A stretch of DNA of 64,000 bases from Pseudomonas kilonensis (GCF_001269885.1 NZ_LHVH01000017.1:744001-808000), one strand, 5' to 3'; counted from the stretch's first letter, positions 9,110 to 20,180 are shown. The notes: generated by a model not told the origin, from the sequence alone. Program-made: numbers and translations.

Positions 9110-10408
9110 TCAGGCGCCGCCTACTACAGAGGCCTGCGCCGTGCGCAGTGCATGCCGATTGCCCTTGAACAGCACCAAGGTCGCAATCAACCCCAGCACC
9201 GCCGCACCACTGAGCCATATCCCCGGCGCAGCCTTGTTGTCGAGTGCATGAATCAGGTAGGTACAAGCCGCCGGGGTAAACCCGCCGAACGTCGCTGTTG
9301 CCAGGCTGTAGGCCAGCGAGAAACCGGTGGTGCGCACCTCGACCGGCATGATTTCCGTCAAGGCCACGACCATTGCACCGTTGTACGATCCATACAGGAA
9401 CGACAACCACAGCTCGACGATCAGCAAATGGCTGAAGCTGGGGTTCGCCACCAACCAGGACAGCGCCGGATAGGCGGTGAGAATCGCCAGGACCGTCGCA
9501 CCGAGCAGTAGGGGTTTGCGTCCGATCTTGTCGGAAAACGCCCCCATTACGGGCAGCCAGAAGAAATTCGACAAGCCGATGCACACCGTGACCAGCAGCG
9601 CATCCACGTCCGACAGGTTCAACTCGGCCTTGCCGAAGGTCGGTGTGTAGGCGGTGATCAGGTAGAACGACACCGTGGTCATCACCACCAGCGCCATACC
9701 GGCCAAGACGATACCGAAGTTCTGACCGATGGAACGGACAATTTCCGCCAGGGTAGGACGATGTTTTCTCGCTTGGAACTCAGGTGTTTCTTCCAGCGAA
9801 CGACGGATCATGAAGATCGCCGGGACAATCATGCAACCCACCAGGAACGGTACGCGCCAGCCCCAATCCCCCATTTCCTGGGGACTCAGCCAGTGATTGA
9901 GGCCCACCCCCAACAGGCCGGCGAACACCACGGCAGCCTGTTGACTGGCGGATTGCCAACTGACAAAGAAGCCCTTGCGCCCCGGCGTCGAGATTTCCGC
10001 CAGGTAAACCGACACGCCACCGAGTTCCACGCCGGCGGAGAAGCCTTGCAGCAATCGGCCCAGCAGCACCAGCAAGGGGGCCGCCACGCCGAGGACAGCG
10101 TAGCCCGGCACGCAGGCGATCAGTATGGTGCCCATCGCCATCAGCGCCAGGGTGATGATCAAGCCTTTGCGACGGCCGTGGCGGTCGATGTAGGCACCGA
10201 GAAAAATCGCCCCGAGGGGACGCATCAGGAACCCGGCACCAAACGTGGCCAGGGACAGCATCAGCGAGGCGAACGCGCTGTCGGCGGGGAAGAATGTCTT
10301 GGCGATGGCCGTGGCGTAGAAGCCGTAGACCATGAAGTCGAACATCTCCAGGAAGTTGCCGCTGACAACGCGAAAAATCGCCTTGCCGTTGCTCGTGTTG
10401 GAAGACAT
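9110..10408 (-). CDS. MFS transporter, MHS (citrate/proton symporter-like) family
   Basis: A 432-residue inner-membrane transporter with about 12 hydrophobic segments. The metabolite:H+ symporter subfamily signature is clear: [15 protein letters not shown] near the N-terminus, then [21 protein letters not shown] and [15 protein letters not shown]. The closest relatives I recall carry citrate or tricarballylate, but the substrate cannot be read from sequence. The ATG at 10408 (MSSNTSNGK) was chosen; the open frame extends 30 codons upstream without family resemblance. Monocistronic, with REP doublets at both ends. Confidence 0.85.
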   Translation of the reverse strand: MSSNTSNGKAIFRVVSGNFLEMFDFMVYGFYATAIAKTFFPADSAFASLMLSLATFGAGFLMRPLGAIFLGAYIDRHGRRKGLIITLALMAMGTILIACVPGYAVLGVAAPLLVLLGRLLQGFSAGVELGGVSVYLAEISTPGRKGFFVSWQSASQQAAVVFAGLLGVGLNHWLSPQEMGDWGWRVPFLVGCMIVPAIFMIRRSLEETPEFQARKHRPTLAEIVRSIGQNFGIVLAGMALVVMTTVSFYLITAYTPTFGKAELNLSDVDALLVTVCIGLSNFFWLPVMGAFSDKIGRKPLLLGATVLAILTAYPALSWLVANPSFSHLLIVELWLSFLYGSYNGAMVVALTEIMPVEVRTTGFSLAYSLATATFGGFTPAACTYLIHALDNKAAPGIWLSGAAVLGLIATLVLFKGNRHALRTAQASVVGGA

Positions 10409-10486
10409 GTGTAGGTACTCACTCTGGCAAATCTTGTATGAAGGCGCTGCACCCGGTGTGAACCTGGGAACCTGGTACTTGGGAGC

Positions 10487-10579
10487 CTGTGGGAGCAAAG
10501 CTTGCTCGCGATGAACGATGACGCGGTCTTGCAGCTAAACCGTATCGCCTGCATCGCGAGCAAGCTTTGCTCCCACAGG
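10487..10579. repeat. REP doublet
   Basis: CTGTGGGAGCAAAGCTTGCTCGCGAT and, inverted, ATCGCGAGCAAGCTTTGCTCCC about 40 bases apart, in the divergent gap before apbE. Confidence 0.85.
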
Positions 10580-10657
10580 GCTCCATTGGCTTCCACAGGT
10601 TTTTTGCATGCGCTGGGGTTCATAATGGCCGGCGCGGTTTTGAGGGGAGATGAAGAT

Positions 10658-11674
10658 TTGTTAACTGGACGATGGATGGGGCTTGTGGTGCTGGCCGGCG
10701 TGTTGTCGGGTTGCGGCAACGGCGACACCCTGGAGCGCTTCGACGGCCCGACCATGGGCAGTCATTATTCGATTCAGTACGTCAGGCATTCCGCCGGGCC
10801 CACTGCGAAAGCGGTGCAAATCGAGGTGGAAAGCATCCTTGCTGAAGTGGATCGGCAACTCTCGACCTATCGCAGCGACTCGGACATCGAGCGTTTCAAC
10901 GCGCTGCCGGCCAACAGCTGTCAGGTCATGCCTGGCCCGGTCCTGGCGTTGGTCCGCGTAGGTGAGCAGTTGTCGGTTCAAAGCGACGGCTCCTTCGACC
11001 TGACCGTGGAACCGCTGCTGAACCTGTGGGGCTTCGGTCCCCAGTCTCGCGAAGAAAAAGTACCGACCGCCGAAGCCTTGACCTTGGTGCGCCAGCGCGT
11101 CGGTCATGGTCATTTGCGCATCGAGGGCGACCGATTGTGCAAGGACACTGCGGTGGAAGTCGACTTCAACAGTGTCGCCGCGGGCTATGCCGTCGACCGC
11201 ATCGCCGCCAGGCTCCAGGCCCTGGGTATTGACAGTTACCTGGCCGAAGCCACCGGAGAACTCAAGGCCGTCGGGCGTAAACCCGATGGTTCGGCCTGGC
11301 GTATCGCCCTGGAAGAACCCCGGGACGATCGGCAAGTGGCCGAGCGTGTCATCGAGGTCAACGGCTACGGGGTTTCCACCTCGGGCGACTACCGTAAATA
11401 TTTCGAACAGGGCGGCAGGCGTTATTCCCACACCTTTGATGCTCGTACTGGTGCGCCGGTCCTACATAACCTGGCGTCAGTCACGGTGATTCATCCTTCG
11501 GCGTTGATGGCCGATGGACTATCGACGCTGTTGCTGATTCTCGGTCCTGAACGGGGTTGGGACTATGCCGAAAAGCATGGTGTCGGGGTATTTTTCGTGC
11601 TGCGGGACAAAGATGGTTTTGTCACCCGCACCAACGATGTGTTTGAACGGATGAGCAGCGGAAAAAGCCAATGA
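10658..11674 (+). CDS. apbE: FAD:protein FMN transferase ApbE
   Basis: ApbE attaches FMN covalently to Thr/Ser of target flavoproteins such as Nqr/Rnf subunits in the periplasm. The N-terminus is a lipoprotein signal with lipobox LSGC, and the mature protein begins with the family hallmark FDGPTMGSHYSI. STYRSDSDIERFN, DFNSVAAGYAVD and VSTSGDYRKYF follow. The TTG at 10658 lies 8 bases after GAGGGGAG and gives a compact signal peptide of 338 residues total; the ATG at 10625 is an alternative. No nqr genes are in the window, so the target is unknown. Confidence 0.9.
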   Translation: MLTGRWMGLVVLAGVLSGCGNGDTLERFDGPTMGSHYSIQYVRHSAGPTAKAVQIEVESILAEVDRQLSTYRSDSDIERFNALPANSCQVMPGPVLALVRVGEQLSVQSDGSFDLTVEPLLNLWGFGPQSREEKVPTAEALTLVRQRVGHGHLRIEGDRLCKDTAVEVDFNSVAAGYAVDRIAARLQALGIDSYLAEATGELKAVGRKPDGSAWRIALEEPRDDRQVAERVIEVNGYGVSTSGDYRKYFEQGGRRYSHTFDARTGAPVLHNLASVTVIHPSALMADGLSTLLLILGPERGWDYAEKHGVGVFFVLRDKDGFVTRTNDVFERMSSGKSQ

Positions 11675-11885
11675 TGACAGCGTTACGAAAGCGTACCTGT
11701 GGCGAAATAGCGCAGGCAAAACTAGCCTACGACGCGACCAAGGGGTAATGTGCGCGGCGTTGACGCTTCTATAGACTGTGGCCGGGCTCGTGAACCGGCC
11801 CCAAATTGTTCCTTCATGCCGCGGGCCGGCATGATTTAGCCGTCGGTGCCAAGTGTGGTGCCGCGGCCTGTTCTGAGGAGTACGC

Positions 11886-13280
11886 ATGGCTGTCTACAAC
11901 TACGACGTGGTGGTACTGGGCTCTGGCCCGGCGGGGGAAGGCGCGGCAATGAACGCGGCCAAGGCAGGGCGCAAGGTGGCGATGGTCGACAGCCGTCGGC
12001 AGGTCGGCGGCAACTGCACCCACTTGGGTACCATCCCGTCCAAGGCCTTGCGTCACTCGGTCCGGCAGATCATGCAGTTCAACACCAACCCGATGTTCCG
12101 GGCCATCGGCGAGCCGCGCTGGTTCTCCTTCCCGGACGTGCTCAAGAGCGCCGAGAAGGTGATCTCCAAGCAGGTGGCCTCGCGCACCGGTTACTACGCC
12201 CGCAACCGCGTGGACGTGTTCTTCGGCACCGGCAGCTTTGCCGACGAGCAGACGGTCGAAGTGGTCTGTGGCAATGGCGTGGTCGAGAAGCTGGTGGCCA
12301 AGCACATCATCATCGCCACCGGTTCGCGCCCGTATCGTCCGGCCGACATCGATTTCAACCATGCACGTATCTACGATAGCGACACCATCCTGAGCCTGGG
12401 TCACACCCCGCGTAAGCTCATCGTCTACGGCGCTGGCGTGATCGGTTGCGAATACGCCTCGATCTTCAGCGGCCTGGGTGTGCTGGTGGAACTGGTGGAC
12501 AACCGCGGCCAGTTGCTGAGCTTCCTGGACTCGGAAATCTCCCAGGCCCTGAGCTATCACTTCAGCAACAACAACATTACCGTGCGCCACAACGAAGACT
12601 ACGACCGCGTCGAAGGCGTCGACAATGGCGTGATCCTGCACCTCAAGTCCGGCAAGAAGATCAAGGCCGACGCCTTGCTCTGGTGTAACGGTCGTACCGG
12701 CAACACCGACACCCTGGGCCTGGAAAACATCGGCGTGAAGGTCAACAGCCGCGGCCAGATCGAAGTCGACGAGAACTACCGTACCTGCGTACCGAACATC
12801 TACGGTGCCGGCGACGTGATCGGTTGGCCGAGCCTGGCCAGTGCCGCCCACGACCAGGGCCGCTCGGCCGCTGGCAGCATTGTCGACAATGGCAGCTGGC
12901 GCTTCGTCAACGACGTGCCGACCGGCATCTACACCATCCCGGAGATCAGCTCGATCGGCAAGAACGAGCAGGAGCTGACCCAGGCCAAGGTGCCTTATGA
13001 AGTGGGCAAGGCCTTCTTCAAGAGCATGGCGCGGGCGCAGATCGCCGGCGAGCCGCAAGGCATGCTGAAGATCCTGTTCCACCGCGAGACCCTGGAAGTG
13101 CTGGGCGTGCACTGCTTCGGCTACCAGGCGTCGGAGATCGTGCACATCGGCCAGGCGATCATGAACCAGCCCGGCGAATTGAACACGTTGAAGTACTTCG
13201 TCAACACCACGTTCAACTACCCGACCATGGCCGAAGCCTATCGGGTAGCGGCCTATGACGGGCTCAACCGGCTTTTTTGA
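11886..13280 (+). CDS. sthA: soluble pyridine nucleotide transhydrogenase SthA
   Basis: A cytoplasmic FAD enzyme of 464 residues that moves hydride between NADPH and NAD+, generally draining excess NADPH. It begins [14 protein letters not shown] (FAD-binding GxGxxG) and has the second nucleotide-binding motif [17 protein letters not shown]. The usual disulfide motif of the family is reduced to a single Cys ([13 protein letters not shown]), which is normal for SthA and distinguishes it from lipoamide dehydrogenase. Good Shine-Dalgarno (TGAGGAG). Transcribed alone and convergent with gdpD. Confidence 0.96.
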   Translation: MAVYNYDVVVLGSGPAGEGAAMNAAKAGRKVAMVDSRRQVGGNCTHLGTIPSKALRHSVRQIMQFNTNPMFRAIGEPRWFSFPDVLKSAEKVISKQVASRTGYYARNRVDVFFGTGSFADEQTVEVVCGNGVVEKLVAKHIIIATGSRPYRPADIDFNHARIYDSDTILSLGHTPRKLIVYGAGVIGCEYASIFSGLGVLVELVDNRGQLLSFLDSEISQALSYHFSNNNITVRHNEDYDRVEGVDNGVILHLKSGKKIKADALLWCNGRTGNTDTLGLENIGVKVNSRGQIEVDENYRTCVPNIYGAGDVIGWPSLASAAHDQGRSAAGSIVDNGSWRFVNDVPTGIYTIPEISSIGKNEQELTQAKVPYEVGKAFFKSMARAQIAGEPQGMLKILFHRETLEVLGVHCFGYQASEIVHIGQAIMNQPGELNTLKYFVNTTFNYPTMAEAYRVAAYDGLNRLF

Positions 13281-13284
13281 GCGG

Positions 13285-13314
13285 CTCCGGCCGGTGGCCT
13301 GAGCCGGCCGGGGA
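13285..13314. terminator. GC hairpin between convergent sthA and gdpD
   Basis: CTCCGGCCGG and GCCGGCCGGGGAG form a strong stem between the two stop codons. There is no clear T run, so termination is an inference from position. Confidence 0.5.
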
Positions 13315-13322
13315 GACCGATT

Positions 13323-14045
13323 TCAGCAATTCTCGAGGGTGGCAGTGGCCAAACCGGGAAAGTCTGTAATCAGGCTGTCAGCGCCAAAGTCGGCGAGCCT
13401 GCGCATCAGCGCGGGCTCGTTGACGGTCCACACCGACACATGCAGCCCCTGGCGCTGCGCCTTGACCAGGCGTTCCGGCGTGCACAGGGTCCAGTTCAGC
13501 GCCAGAATCTCGCAGCCGTAACTCTGGGCGACCTTCAACGGGTCGAGCCAGGCGTATTCGGCCACCAGTCCGCGGGAGATGTCCGGGGTCAGGTCCAGGG
13601 CTGCCTTGAGCACTTCCCGGGAACTGGACGTGATGGTGATTTTGTCCAGCAGCCCGAAACGCTGGGCCATTTCGCGAATGCCCAGCACCGTGGCGGCGGC
13701 GCGGGTGCGCGAGGCGCTCTTGACCTCCAGTTGCCAGTGCTCGAAATCACACTTTTCGAACAGCTCCTCCAGACGTGGGATCGGGCACGGCTTGATCCAG
13801 CCCGGGCCACCCTTGCGCGCATCGTAGGTCACCAGCTCGGCGGCGGTATGCTCGACCACCTTGCCCCGGCGATCGGTGGTGCGCTTGAGGGTCGGGTCGT
13901 GGATCACCATCAACTCGCCGTCCATCGAAAGGTGCAGGTCCAGTTCGCAACGGCGTACGCCGTGCTTGAGGCACTCCTGAAAACCGGTCAGGGTGTTTTC
14001 CGGCGCTTCGCCCTTGGCGCCGCGGTGGCCATAAATGAGGGTCAC
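13323..14045 (-). CDS. glycerophosphodiester phosphodiesterase
   Basis: A 240-residue TIM-barrel GDPD (UgpQ-like, cytoplasmic, no signal peptide) that cleaves glycerophosphodiesters to glycerol 3-phosphate and an alcohol. Family motifs are GHRGAKGEAPENTL at the N-terminus, ELDLHLSMDGELMVIHDPTL with the metal and catalytic residues, and VWTVNEP near the end. Its ATG overlaps the stop of the upstream pilZ-domain gene (ATGA type), so the two are translationally coupled. Confidence 0.92.
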   Translation of the reverse strand: MTLIYGHRGAKGEAPENTLTGFQECLKHGVRRCELDLHLSMDGELMVIHDPTLKRTTDRRGKVVEHTAAELVTYDARKGGPGWIKPCPIPRLEELFEKCDFEHWQLEVKSASRTRAAATVLGIREMAQRFGLLDKITITSSSREVLKAALDLTPDISRGLVAEYAWLDPLKVAQSYGCEILALNWTLCTPERLVKAQRQGLHVSVWTVNEPALMRRLADFGADSLITDFPGLATATLENC

Positions 14046-14638
14046 GGTTCTTCCTTATTGATACCTGAGTCGTTCTGTTCCCGGGCCAGGCGACGCTCTT
14101 GCGCCTGTTTCTGCAGGATGTAGCGGGCCAGCAACTGGCGCTGGGCGTCGGTCGGGCGTTCAAACTCGGTGCCCACGTCGTAGCCGTCGCCCTTGGGGTC
14201 GCAGTGGGTGACCCGCGCCCGCAGCAACAAGCCGAGGGCCTGGGGCATCAGCACCAGTTTGACCGACAGGTGCGCGCCCACCGCGATGGGGGTAGGGGAC
14301 TGGAAGTCGATACCGCCTTCGGAAATGATCACCGGTTGCGGTTCGCCGATTTCGCCGAGCGCAGTGAGGGCAATGACCTGGCTGAGCAGGTCGATGCGTT
14401 TGTTCATTGCCTTGAGGTACGCCGCGATGCTGCGTTCGCGCTCGCTGATCTGGCGCAGCAGGTGCTGTGATTCGAATTCGCTCAGGTGCAATTCACTGAG
14501 CAGATTGAACAATGGAGAAGCATCCTGCAACACTTCCTGGCCAGCAGCTTCAGGAATGGACAGGGGCCGAATTTCCAGTGCGATCGTGTCCTCGATACGG
14601 TAGTATTCGCGGCGATCTTCTTCATCTAATGTCGACAT
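14042..14638 (-). CDS. PilZ domain-containing protein
   Basis: A 198-residue cytoplasmic protein, starting at the ATG at 14638 (MSTLDEEDRREYYRIED). Its N-terminus RREYYRIEDTIALEIRPL resembles the PilZ RxxxR c-di-GMP-binding start with one Arg replaced. The C-terminal half (IDFQSPTPIAVGAHLSVKLVLMP ... RVTHCDPKGDGYDVGTEF) follows PilZ strands including a G..VG.EF end. c-di-GMP binding is plausible but the D/NxSxxG motif is imperfect. Upstream partner of gdpD and divergent from lolC. Confidence 0.7.
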   Translation of the reverse strand: MSTLDEEDRREYYRIEDTIALEIRPLSIPEAAGQEVLQDASPLFNLLSELHLSEFESQHLLRQISERERSIAAYLKAMNKRIDLLSQVIALTALGEIGEPQPVIISEGGIDFQSPTPIAVGAHLSVKLVLMPQALGLLLRARVTHCDPKGDGYDVGTEFERPTDAQRQLLARYILQKQAQERRLAREQNDSGINKEEP

Positions 14639-14732
14639 GGCGAACCCATGGTAGCGGCGGTGGTCTGAGTGTAAAGCTGGTTTGTGACCCCCGCCACAAG
14701 GACGTTCCTTTTCCCTCCGAACAAGCCCCGAC

Positions 14733-15983
14733 ATGTTCAGACCTCTCTTCGTATTTATCGGCACGCGTTATACCCGTGCAAAGCGTCGCAATCATTTCGT
14801 ATCGTTCATTTCCCTGACGTCCATCATCGGGCTGGCCCTTGGCGTGGTCGTGATGATCGTCGTGCTCTCGGTGATGAACGGCTTCGACCATGAGATGCGC
14901 ACCCGCGTGCTGGGCATGGTGCCCCACGCGACCCTCGAATCCGGCGAAGCCATCAGCGATTGGCCGAGCCTGGCCGCCAAGGTCAAGCAGAACCCGCAGG
15001 TGCTGGCCGTTGCGCCGTTCACCCAGATGCAGGGGCTGCTGACCAACGACGGCAAGGTGTCAAAGGTCTTGCTCAATGGCATCGACCCCGGGCTCGAGCG
15101 GCAGGTGTCGATCATCGACAACTTCATGCAGCAGGGAAAACTCGACGACCTGGCGCCAGGCAGTTTCGGCATCGTCATCGGCGACAAGGCCGCGGCCAAG
15201 CTCGGCGTTGCCATCGGCGACAAGCTGACCTTCGTCGCCCCGGAGGTCACCGTGACCCCGGGCGGCATGTTCCCGCGCATGAAACGCTTTACCGTGGTCG
15301 GCATTTTCCATGTCGGCGCCGGCGAGCTGGACGGTTACCTGGGCGTCACCAACCTTCAGGACCTGGCGCGCCTGCATCGCTGGAAGCCGGATCAGGTCCA
15401 GGGCCTGCGGTTGAAGTTCGACGACCTGTTCCAGGCACCGCGCGTTGCGTGGACCATCGCCCAGCAGCTCGGCGAAGACCGCTACTACGCCCGGGACTGG
15501 ACCCGCACCCACGGCAACCTGTACCAGGCGATCCGCATGGAAAAAGCCATGATCGGCCTGCTGCTGTTGCTGATCGTTGCCGTGGCGGCGTTCAACATCA
15601 TCTCCACGCTGGTGATGGTGGTGAACGACAAGAAGGGCGACATCGCCATCCTGCGCACCCTCGGCGCCACGCCGGGGCAGATCATGCGGATCTTCATGGT
15701 CCAGGGCACGGTCATCGGTGTGATCGGTACGTTCGTCGGCGCCCTGGTGGGGATGTTCGCCGCGCTGAATGTCAGCGCCGCGATTGCCGGACTGGAAGGC
15801 CTGATAGGGCACAAGTTTCTCAACGCCGACGTGTACTTCATCGACTACCTGCCATCGCAATTGCAGGCCGATGACGTGTTGATGGTCTGCGGCGCCGCGT
15901 TGGTCCTGAGTTTCCTCGCCACCCTGTATCCTGCCTGGCGTGCCGCGCGCACCCAGCCTGCGGAGGCGTTACGTTATGAGTGA
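14733..15983 (+). CDS. lolC: lipoprotein-releasing ABC transporter permease LolC
   Basis: A 416-residue inner-membrane subunit of LolCDE, which extracts outer-membrane lipoproteins and hands them to LolA. It has an N-terminal TM segment after [20 protein letters not shown], a large periplasmic domain, and three C-terminal TMs ([59 protein letters not shown]). It overlaps lolD by 8 bases. Very similar to lolE at 16738; naming of the two is by position. Confidence 0.93.
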   Translation: MFRPLFVFIGTRYTRAKRRNHFVSFISLTSIIGLALGVVVMIVVLSVMNGFDHEMRTRVLGMVPHATLESGEAISDWPSLAAKVKQNPQVLAVAPFTQMQGLLTNDGKVSKVLLNGIDPGLERQVSIIDNFMQQGKLDDLAPGSFGIVIGDKAAAKLGVAIGDKLTFVAPEVTVTPGGMFPRMKRFTVVGIFHVGAGELDGYLGVTNLQDLARLHRWKPDQVQGLRLKFDDLFQAPRVAWTIAQQLGEDRYYARDWTRTHGNLYQAIRMEKAMIGLLLLLIVAVAAFNIISTLVMVVNDKKGDIAILRTLGATPGQIMRIFMVQGTVIGVIGTFVGALVGMFAALNVSAAIAGLEGLIGHKFLNADVYFIDYLPSQLQADDVLMVCGAALVLSFLATLYPAWRAARTQPAEALRYE

Positions 15984-16674
15984 GTCGGGCATGAGTGAAA
16001 AAGCAATCTTGAGCTGCCGCAACCTGGGCAAATCCTACGAGGAAGGCCCGGAGTCGGTGGTGGTGTTGTCGGGCCTGCAACTGGAGTTGCATCCTGGCGA
16101 GCGCGTGGCGATTGTCGGCACCTCCGGGTCGGGCAAAAGTACCTTGCTCAACCTGCTGGGCGGCCTGGATACGCCAACCGCCGGCAGTGTCTGGCTGGCC
16201 GGCGAAGAACTTTCGGCGCTGAACGAGAAGGCCCGTGGCCTGCTGCGCAACCGTTCCCTGGGCTTCGTCTACCAGTTCCACCATTTGCTGCCCGAGTTCA
16301 CCGCGCTGGAAAACGTCTGCATGCCGCTGTTGATCGGTCGCACGGCGATTCCCGAGGCCCGTCAGCGCGCCACGGCGTTGCTGGAGCGGGTAGGGCTGGG
16401 GCATCGCCTGGAGCACAAGCCGGCCGAGCTGTCCGGTGGTGAGCGCCAGCGCGTGGCGATTGCCCGGGCCCTGGTCAACAAGCCTGGTCTGGTGATGCTC
16501 GACGAGCCGACCGGCAACCTCGACTCCCACACCGCCCAAGGCATCCAGGATTTGATGCTGGAGCTCAGCACGTCGATGCGCACCGCGTTCCTGGTGGTGA
16601 CTCACGACATGAACCTGGCCCGGCAGATGGACCGCGTCCTGCACTTGCAGGAAGGTTGCCTGACGCCCATCTGA
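15976..16674 (+). CDS. lolD: lipoprotein-releasing ABC transporter ATPase LolD
   Basis: The cytoplasmic ATPase of LolCDE. It has Walker [10 protein letters not shown], signature [15 protein letters not shown], Walker [13 protein letters not shown] and the switch His in VVTHD. The ATG at 15976 has GGAGG at 9-base spacing inside the end of lolC and gives 232 residues; the ATG at 15991 would give the 227 residues common in the genus, so the start is uncertain by five codons. Confidence 0.94.
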   Translation: MSESGMSEKAILSCRNLGKSYEEGPESVVVLSGLQLELHPGERVAIVGTSGSGKSTLLNLLGGLDTPTAGSVWLAGEELSALNEKARGLLRNRSLGFVYQFHHLLPEFTALENVCMPLLIGRTAIPEARQRATALLERVGLGHRLEHKPAELSGGERQRVAIARALVNKPGLVMLDEPTGNLDSHTAQGIQDLMLELSTSMRTAFLVVTHDMNLARQMDRVLHLQEGCLTPI

Positions 16675-16683
16675 CCGACCGAA

Positions 16684-16720
16684 ACCCGGTACTTGAAACA
16701 CGTGCCGGGTCTTTTATTTT
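16684..16720 (+). terminator. hairpin with T-rich tail between lolD and lolE
   Basis: ACCCGGTAC and GTGCCGGGT form a 9-bp stem (one mismatch) followed by CTTTTATTTT, 10 bases after lolD and 18 before lolE. It looks like an intrinsic terminator or attenuator inside the operon. Confidence 0.6.
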
Positions 16721-16737
16721 CATACGGTGCCCCGCGA

Positions 16738-17982
16738 ATGTTCAGACCGTTATCGATTTTTATCGGCACGCGCTATACCCGCGCCAAGCGCCGCAATCGC
16801 TTTGTTTCGTTCATCTCCATGACCTCGATGATCGGCCTCGCCCTGGGTGTGCTGGCGATGATCGTGGTGTTGTCGGTGATGAACGGCTTCCAGCGCGAAA
16901 TGAGTTCGCGCATCCTCGGCATGGTGCCCCACGCTACCCTCGTCGGCGTCAATCCGATCGACGACTGGCAGCCGGTGGCCGCCGCGGCGCTGAAAAATCC
17001 TGAAGTCATCGCTGCCGTGCCGTTTACCGAGATGGAGGGGATGCTGAGCCATAAGGGCTCGATGCAGCCGATCCAGATCAGCGGCGTCGATCCGGCCCAG
17101 GAAGGCAAGGTGTCCATCGTCGCCCAGCATATCGTCCAGGGGCGTCTCGATGCCTTGAAACCGGGCGAGTTTGGCGTGGTGATTGGCGAAATCACCGCCC
17201 GACGCTTTCGCTTGAACGTCGGCGACAAAATCACCCTGATCGTGCCGGAAGTCAGCACGGCCCCCGGTGGCATCACCCCACGGATGCAGCGGCTGAATGT
17301 GGTGGGTGTGTTCAAGGTGGGCGCCGAGCTGGACGGCTCCATGGCGCTGATCCACCTGGCCGATGCCGCACAGATGCAGCATTGGCAGCCGAACCAGGTA
17401 CAAAGCGTGCGCCTGGCGGTGAAGGATCTGTACGCGGCGCCCAAGGTCTCCGGTGACATCGCCACCGGCCTGGGCGCGGCCTACAAGGCCGACGACTGGA
17501 CCCACACCCAGGGCAGCCTGTTCAGTGCCATGAAAATGGAAAAAACCATGATCGGCTTGCTGTTGCTGATGATCGTCGCGGTGGCGGCGTTCAACATCAT
17601 CGCCACCCTGATCATGGTAGTGAACGACAAAGGCGCGGACATCGCGATCCTGCGCACCATCGGCGCCACGCCGCGGCAGATCATGGCGATCTTCATGGTC
17701 CAGGGCACGGTGATCGGCGTTGTCGGCACGCTGATTGGCGGCGTGCTGGGGGTGATCGCGGCGCTGAACGTCAGTGCGCTGGTGGGCTGGCTGGAACGGG
17801 TCAGCGGCCAGCACATCTTCAGTTCCGACGTGTACTTCGTCAGCAACCTGCCGTCGGAGCTGCAGCGTGGCGACGTGGTGCTGATCTGCTCGGCCGGGTT
17901 CATCCTGAGCTTCCTCGCCACCGTGTACCCGGCATGGCGTGCGGCGAAGATCGAACCGGCGCAGGCGTTGCGGTATTCCTGA
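16738..17982 (+). CDS. lolE: lipoprotein-releasing ABC transporter permease LolE
   Basis: Second permease of the LolCDE complex, 414 residues from the ATG at 16738 ([20 protein letters not shown]). It has the same architecture as LolC: one N-terminal TM, a periplasmic core and three C-terminal TMs ([59 protein letters not shown]). The two permeases are strikingly alike over their first and last 100 residues, consistent with an old duplication. The open frame extends 15 codons further upstream, but only through the intergenic hairpin. Confidence 0.93.
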   Translation: MFRPLSIFIGTRYTRAKRRNRFVSFISMTSMIGLALGVLAMIVVLSVMNGFQREMSSRILGMVPHATLVGVNPIDDWQPVAAAALKNPEVIAAVPFTEMEGMLSHKGSMQPIQISGVDPAQEGKVSIVAQHIVQGRLDALKPGEFGVVIGEITARRFRLNVGDKITLIVPEVSTAPGGITPRMQRLNVVGVFKVGAELDGSMALIHLADAAQMQHWQPNQVQSVRLAVKDLYAAPKVSGDIATGLGAAYKADDWTHTQGSLFSAMKMEKTMIGLLLLMIVAVAAFNIIATLIMVVNDKGADIAILRTIGATPRQIMAIFMVQGTVIGVVGTLIGGVLGVIAALNVSALVGWLERVSGQHIFSSDVYFVSNLPSELQRGDVVLICSAGFILSFLATVYPAWRAAKIEPAQALRYS

Positions 17983-18026
17983 TACGACACAGACCTCTGT
18001 GGCAGAAGGGCTTGCTGAAGACTCCG

Positions 18027-18117
18027 CTGTGGGAGCAAGGCTTGCCCGCGATGCAGGCGACGCGGTCTGCGGGGGAAACAAGGCGTCTGCATCGCGGGCA
18101 AGCCTTGCTCCCACAGA
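18027..18117. repeat. REP doublet
   Basis: CTGTGGGAGCAAGGCTTGCC and, inverted, GGCAAGCCTTGCTCCCACAG flank a spacer of about 45 bases between convergent lolE and the sensor kinase. Confidence 0.85.
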
Positions 18118-18150
18118 TATGTTCCTTCGCCACAGGGGGGGGCGTCGGAC

Positions 18151-19503
18151 TTAATCCCTCTTCGGCAATTCGATCAGGAACCGCGTCCAACCATCGGCCG
18201 ATTCACAGCGAATCTGCCCGCCATGGGCGCGGATGATCGAGCGGGTGATGGCCAGTCCGAGTCCCGCGTGTTCGCTGCTGCCCTCCTGGCGAGCCGGGTC
18301 GGCGCGGTAGAAGCGGTCGAACAGGCGCGGCAGCAAGTGCGCTGCAATCCCCTCGCCACTGTTTTCCACGCTGATGTTCACTCCTTGAGCCTCATCGACA
18401 ATGCGCACCCGCACTTCGCCGCCAGCGGGGGTGAAGCGCAGCGCATTGTCCAGCAAGTTGGAGAGCGCCCGACGCAGCATGTTGCGGTCACCCTCGATGC
18501 GGCTCTCGCCCTCGCGGCTCAAGCGTACGTTGGCGTCTTCGGCCAGGGGCGCGAAGAAGTCCAGCAGCACGTCCACCTCTTCGGCCAATTGCAGCGGTTC
18601 GCGATTGAGCGCCAGCAGGCCGTGGTCGGCCTTGGCCAGGTACAGCATGTCGTTGACCAGTTGCGCCATCCATTGCAGTTCTTCGAGGTTGCTGTGCAAC
18701 GCCTCGCGGTAATCCTCCAGGGGCCGTTCGCGGGTGAGGGTGACCTGGGTGTGGGTCAGCAGGTTCGACAGCGGCGTGCGCAATTCATGGGCGATGTCGG
18801 CAGAGAACGCTGAGAGCCGCTGAAACGCATCGTCGAGGCGTCCGAGCATGGCGTTGATGCTGTGGGCCAATTCCGCCAGTTCGGCGGGCATTTGCTCTTC
18901 GGGCAGTCGGGCGTTGAGTGAGCGGGCCGAGACGTTGCTGGCGATGGCGCCCATGCGCCGCAAGGGGCGCAAGGCCCGCCGGGCGGCCCAGGCACCCAGC
19001 AGGGCGGTGGCCAGGGCCGAGAGGCCGACGGTCAGCCAGATCAGGCGCTGCATGCGTTGCAGGAAGTGCTGGTGGTGGGTGATGTCCAGCAGCAGGGTCA
19101 GTTGCGGCGAATTAGCTCGGTCGGGATACAGCGGGGCATTCAATACGCGGTAATCGGTGTCGGCATCGCTGAGGGTCGACAGGCCGGGACGCTCCGGCAA
19201 TTGAGCCGGAATCCGGATCGAGCTGTCGTACCAGCACACACCATCGCTGCCTTTGATGCGCAGCGCCAGGTCGGCCTGGCGGCTCAGTTCATCTTCCAGG
19301 CGCGCCTGGGTCTGCTCTGCGTCGAGGTCTTGCAGGGCCCGGCGCAGGCCGATCAGCTTGCCTTCGAGCAGTTGCTGGTCCAGCTCGATGAAGTGCGCCT
19401 CGCTGCCACGGCTGAACAAGACCCCGGCGAACAATGACACCACCGCGGTGCAGGCGGCGAACAGCAGCGCCAGGCGACTGCTCAGCGACCACCGCCCCCT
19501 CAC
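18151..19503 (-). CDS. copS: heavy-metal-type sensor histidine kinase (CopS/CusS-like)
   Basis: A 450-residue membrane kinase: TM1 near residues 9-29, periplasmic sensor of about 130 residues, TM2 ([21 protein letters not shown], first 20 shown by position near 165), HAMP, H-box [18 protein letters not shown]-box [11 protein letters not shown] and GLGLAI. Its N-terminal layout and the partner regulator place it with CusS/CopS sensors of periplasmic copper or silver. The start overlaps the regulator's stop by 4 bases. The metal is inferred from the adjacent cupredoxin gene and CopR-type box. Confidence 0.82.
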   Translation of the reverse strand: MRGRWSLSSRLALLFAACTAVVSLFAGVLFSRGSEAHFIELDQQLLEGKLIGLRRALQDLDAEQTQARLEDELSRQADLALRIKGSDGVCWYDSSIRIPAQLPERPGLSTLSDADTDYRVLNAPLYPDRANSPQLTLLLDITHHQHFLQRMQRLIWLTVGLSALATALLGAWAARRALRPLRRMGAIASNVSARSLNARLPEEQMPAELAELAHSINAMLGRLDDAFQRLSAFSADIAHELRTPLSNLLTHTQVTLTRERPLEDYREALHSNLEELQWMAQLVNDMLYLAKADHGLLALNREPLQLAEEVDVLLDFFAPLAEDANVRLSREGESRIEGDRNMLRRALSNLLDNALRFTPAGGEVRVRIVDEAQGVNISVENSGEGIAAHLLPRLFDRFYRADPARQEGSSEHAGLGLAITRSIIRAHGGQIRCESADGWTRFLIELPKRD

Positions 19504-20180
19504 AGGGCGCGCTCTTCAAGCACATAGCCCATGCCCCGCACGGTGTGGATCAGTTTGCTGGGGAAGTCGTCGTCAATCTTGATTCGCAGGCGTCGTATCG
19601 CGACTTCGATGACGTTGGTGTCGCTGTCGAAATTCATGTCCCAGACCTGGGACGCGATCAGTGATTTGGGCAGCACTTCGCCCTGGCGGCGCAGGAGCAT
19701 TTCCAGCAAGGCGAATTCCTTGGCGGTGAGGTCGATGCGCCGCCCGCTGCGTTCGACGCGGCGACGGATCAGGTCCAGGCGCAAGTCGGCCAGCTGCAGG
19801 CTGGTTTCCTGTTGCGTCGAACTGCCTCGCCGCAGCAGGCTGCGTACCCGCGCCAGCAACTCGGAAAAGGCAAAGGGCTTAACCAGGTAATCATCGGCGC
19901 CCAGTTCCAGGCCGTGTACCCGATCCTGTACCGCATCCCGCGCGGTGAGAAACAGTACCGGCGTATCCAATCCGGCCCCGCGAACGGCTTGCAGGATCTG
20001 CCAGCCATCGCGGCCGGGCAACATCACGTCGAGGATCAGCAAGGCGTATTCACCGCTCAAGGCCAGTTGCTGGCCGGTGATGCCATCGGCCACCAGGTCG
20101 GCATTGAACCCGGCTTCACTCAGGCCTTGGCGCAGGTATTGGCCGGTTTTGGTTTGGTCTTCGACGATCAGCAGTTTCAT
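19500..20180 (-). CDS. copR: OmpR-family response regulator (CopR-like)
   Basis: A 226-residue regulator with an N-terminal receiver ([16 protein letters not shown], phospho-acceptor in [13 protein letters not shown], Lys in VKPF) and a C-terminal winged helix ending [24 protein letters not shown] is characteristic of the CopR/CusR/IrlR branch. The start is the ATG at 20180; upstream frame is intergenic. Transcribed divergently from the cupredoxin gene, with a matching operator between. Confidence 0.87.
   Translation of the reverse strand: MKLLIVEDQTKTGQYLRQGLSEAGFNADLVADGITGQQLALSGEYALLILDVMLPGRDGWQILQAVRGAGLDTPVLFLTARDAVQDRVHGLELGADDYLVKPFAFSELLARVRSLLRRGSSTQQETSLQLADLRLDLIRRRVERSGRRIDLTAKEFALLEMLLRRQGEVLPKSLIASQVWDMNFDSDTNVIEVAIRRLRIKIDDDFPSKLIHTVRGMGYVLEERAL

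Noticed and set aside
11814..13145. 443-codon open frame on the - strand
   Set aside because: Shadow of sthA; no family resemblance.
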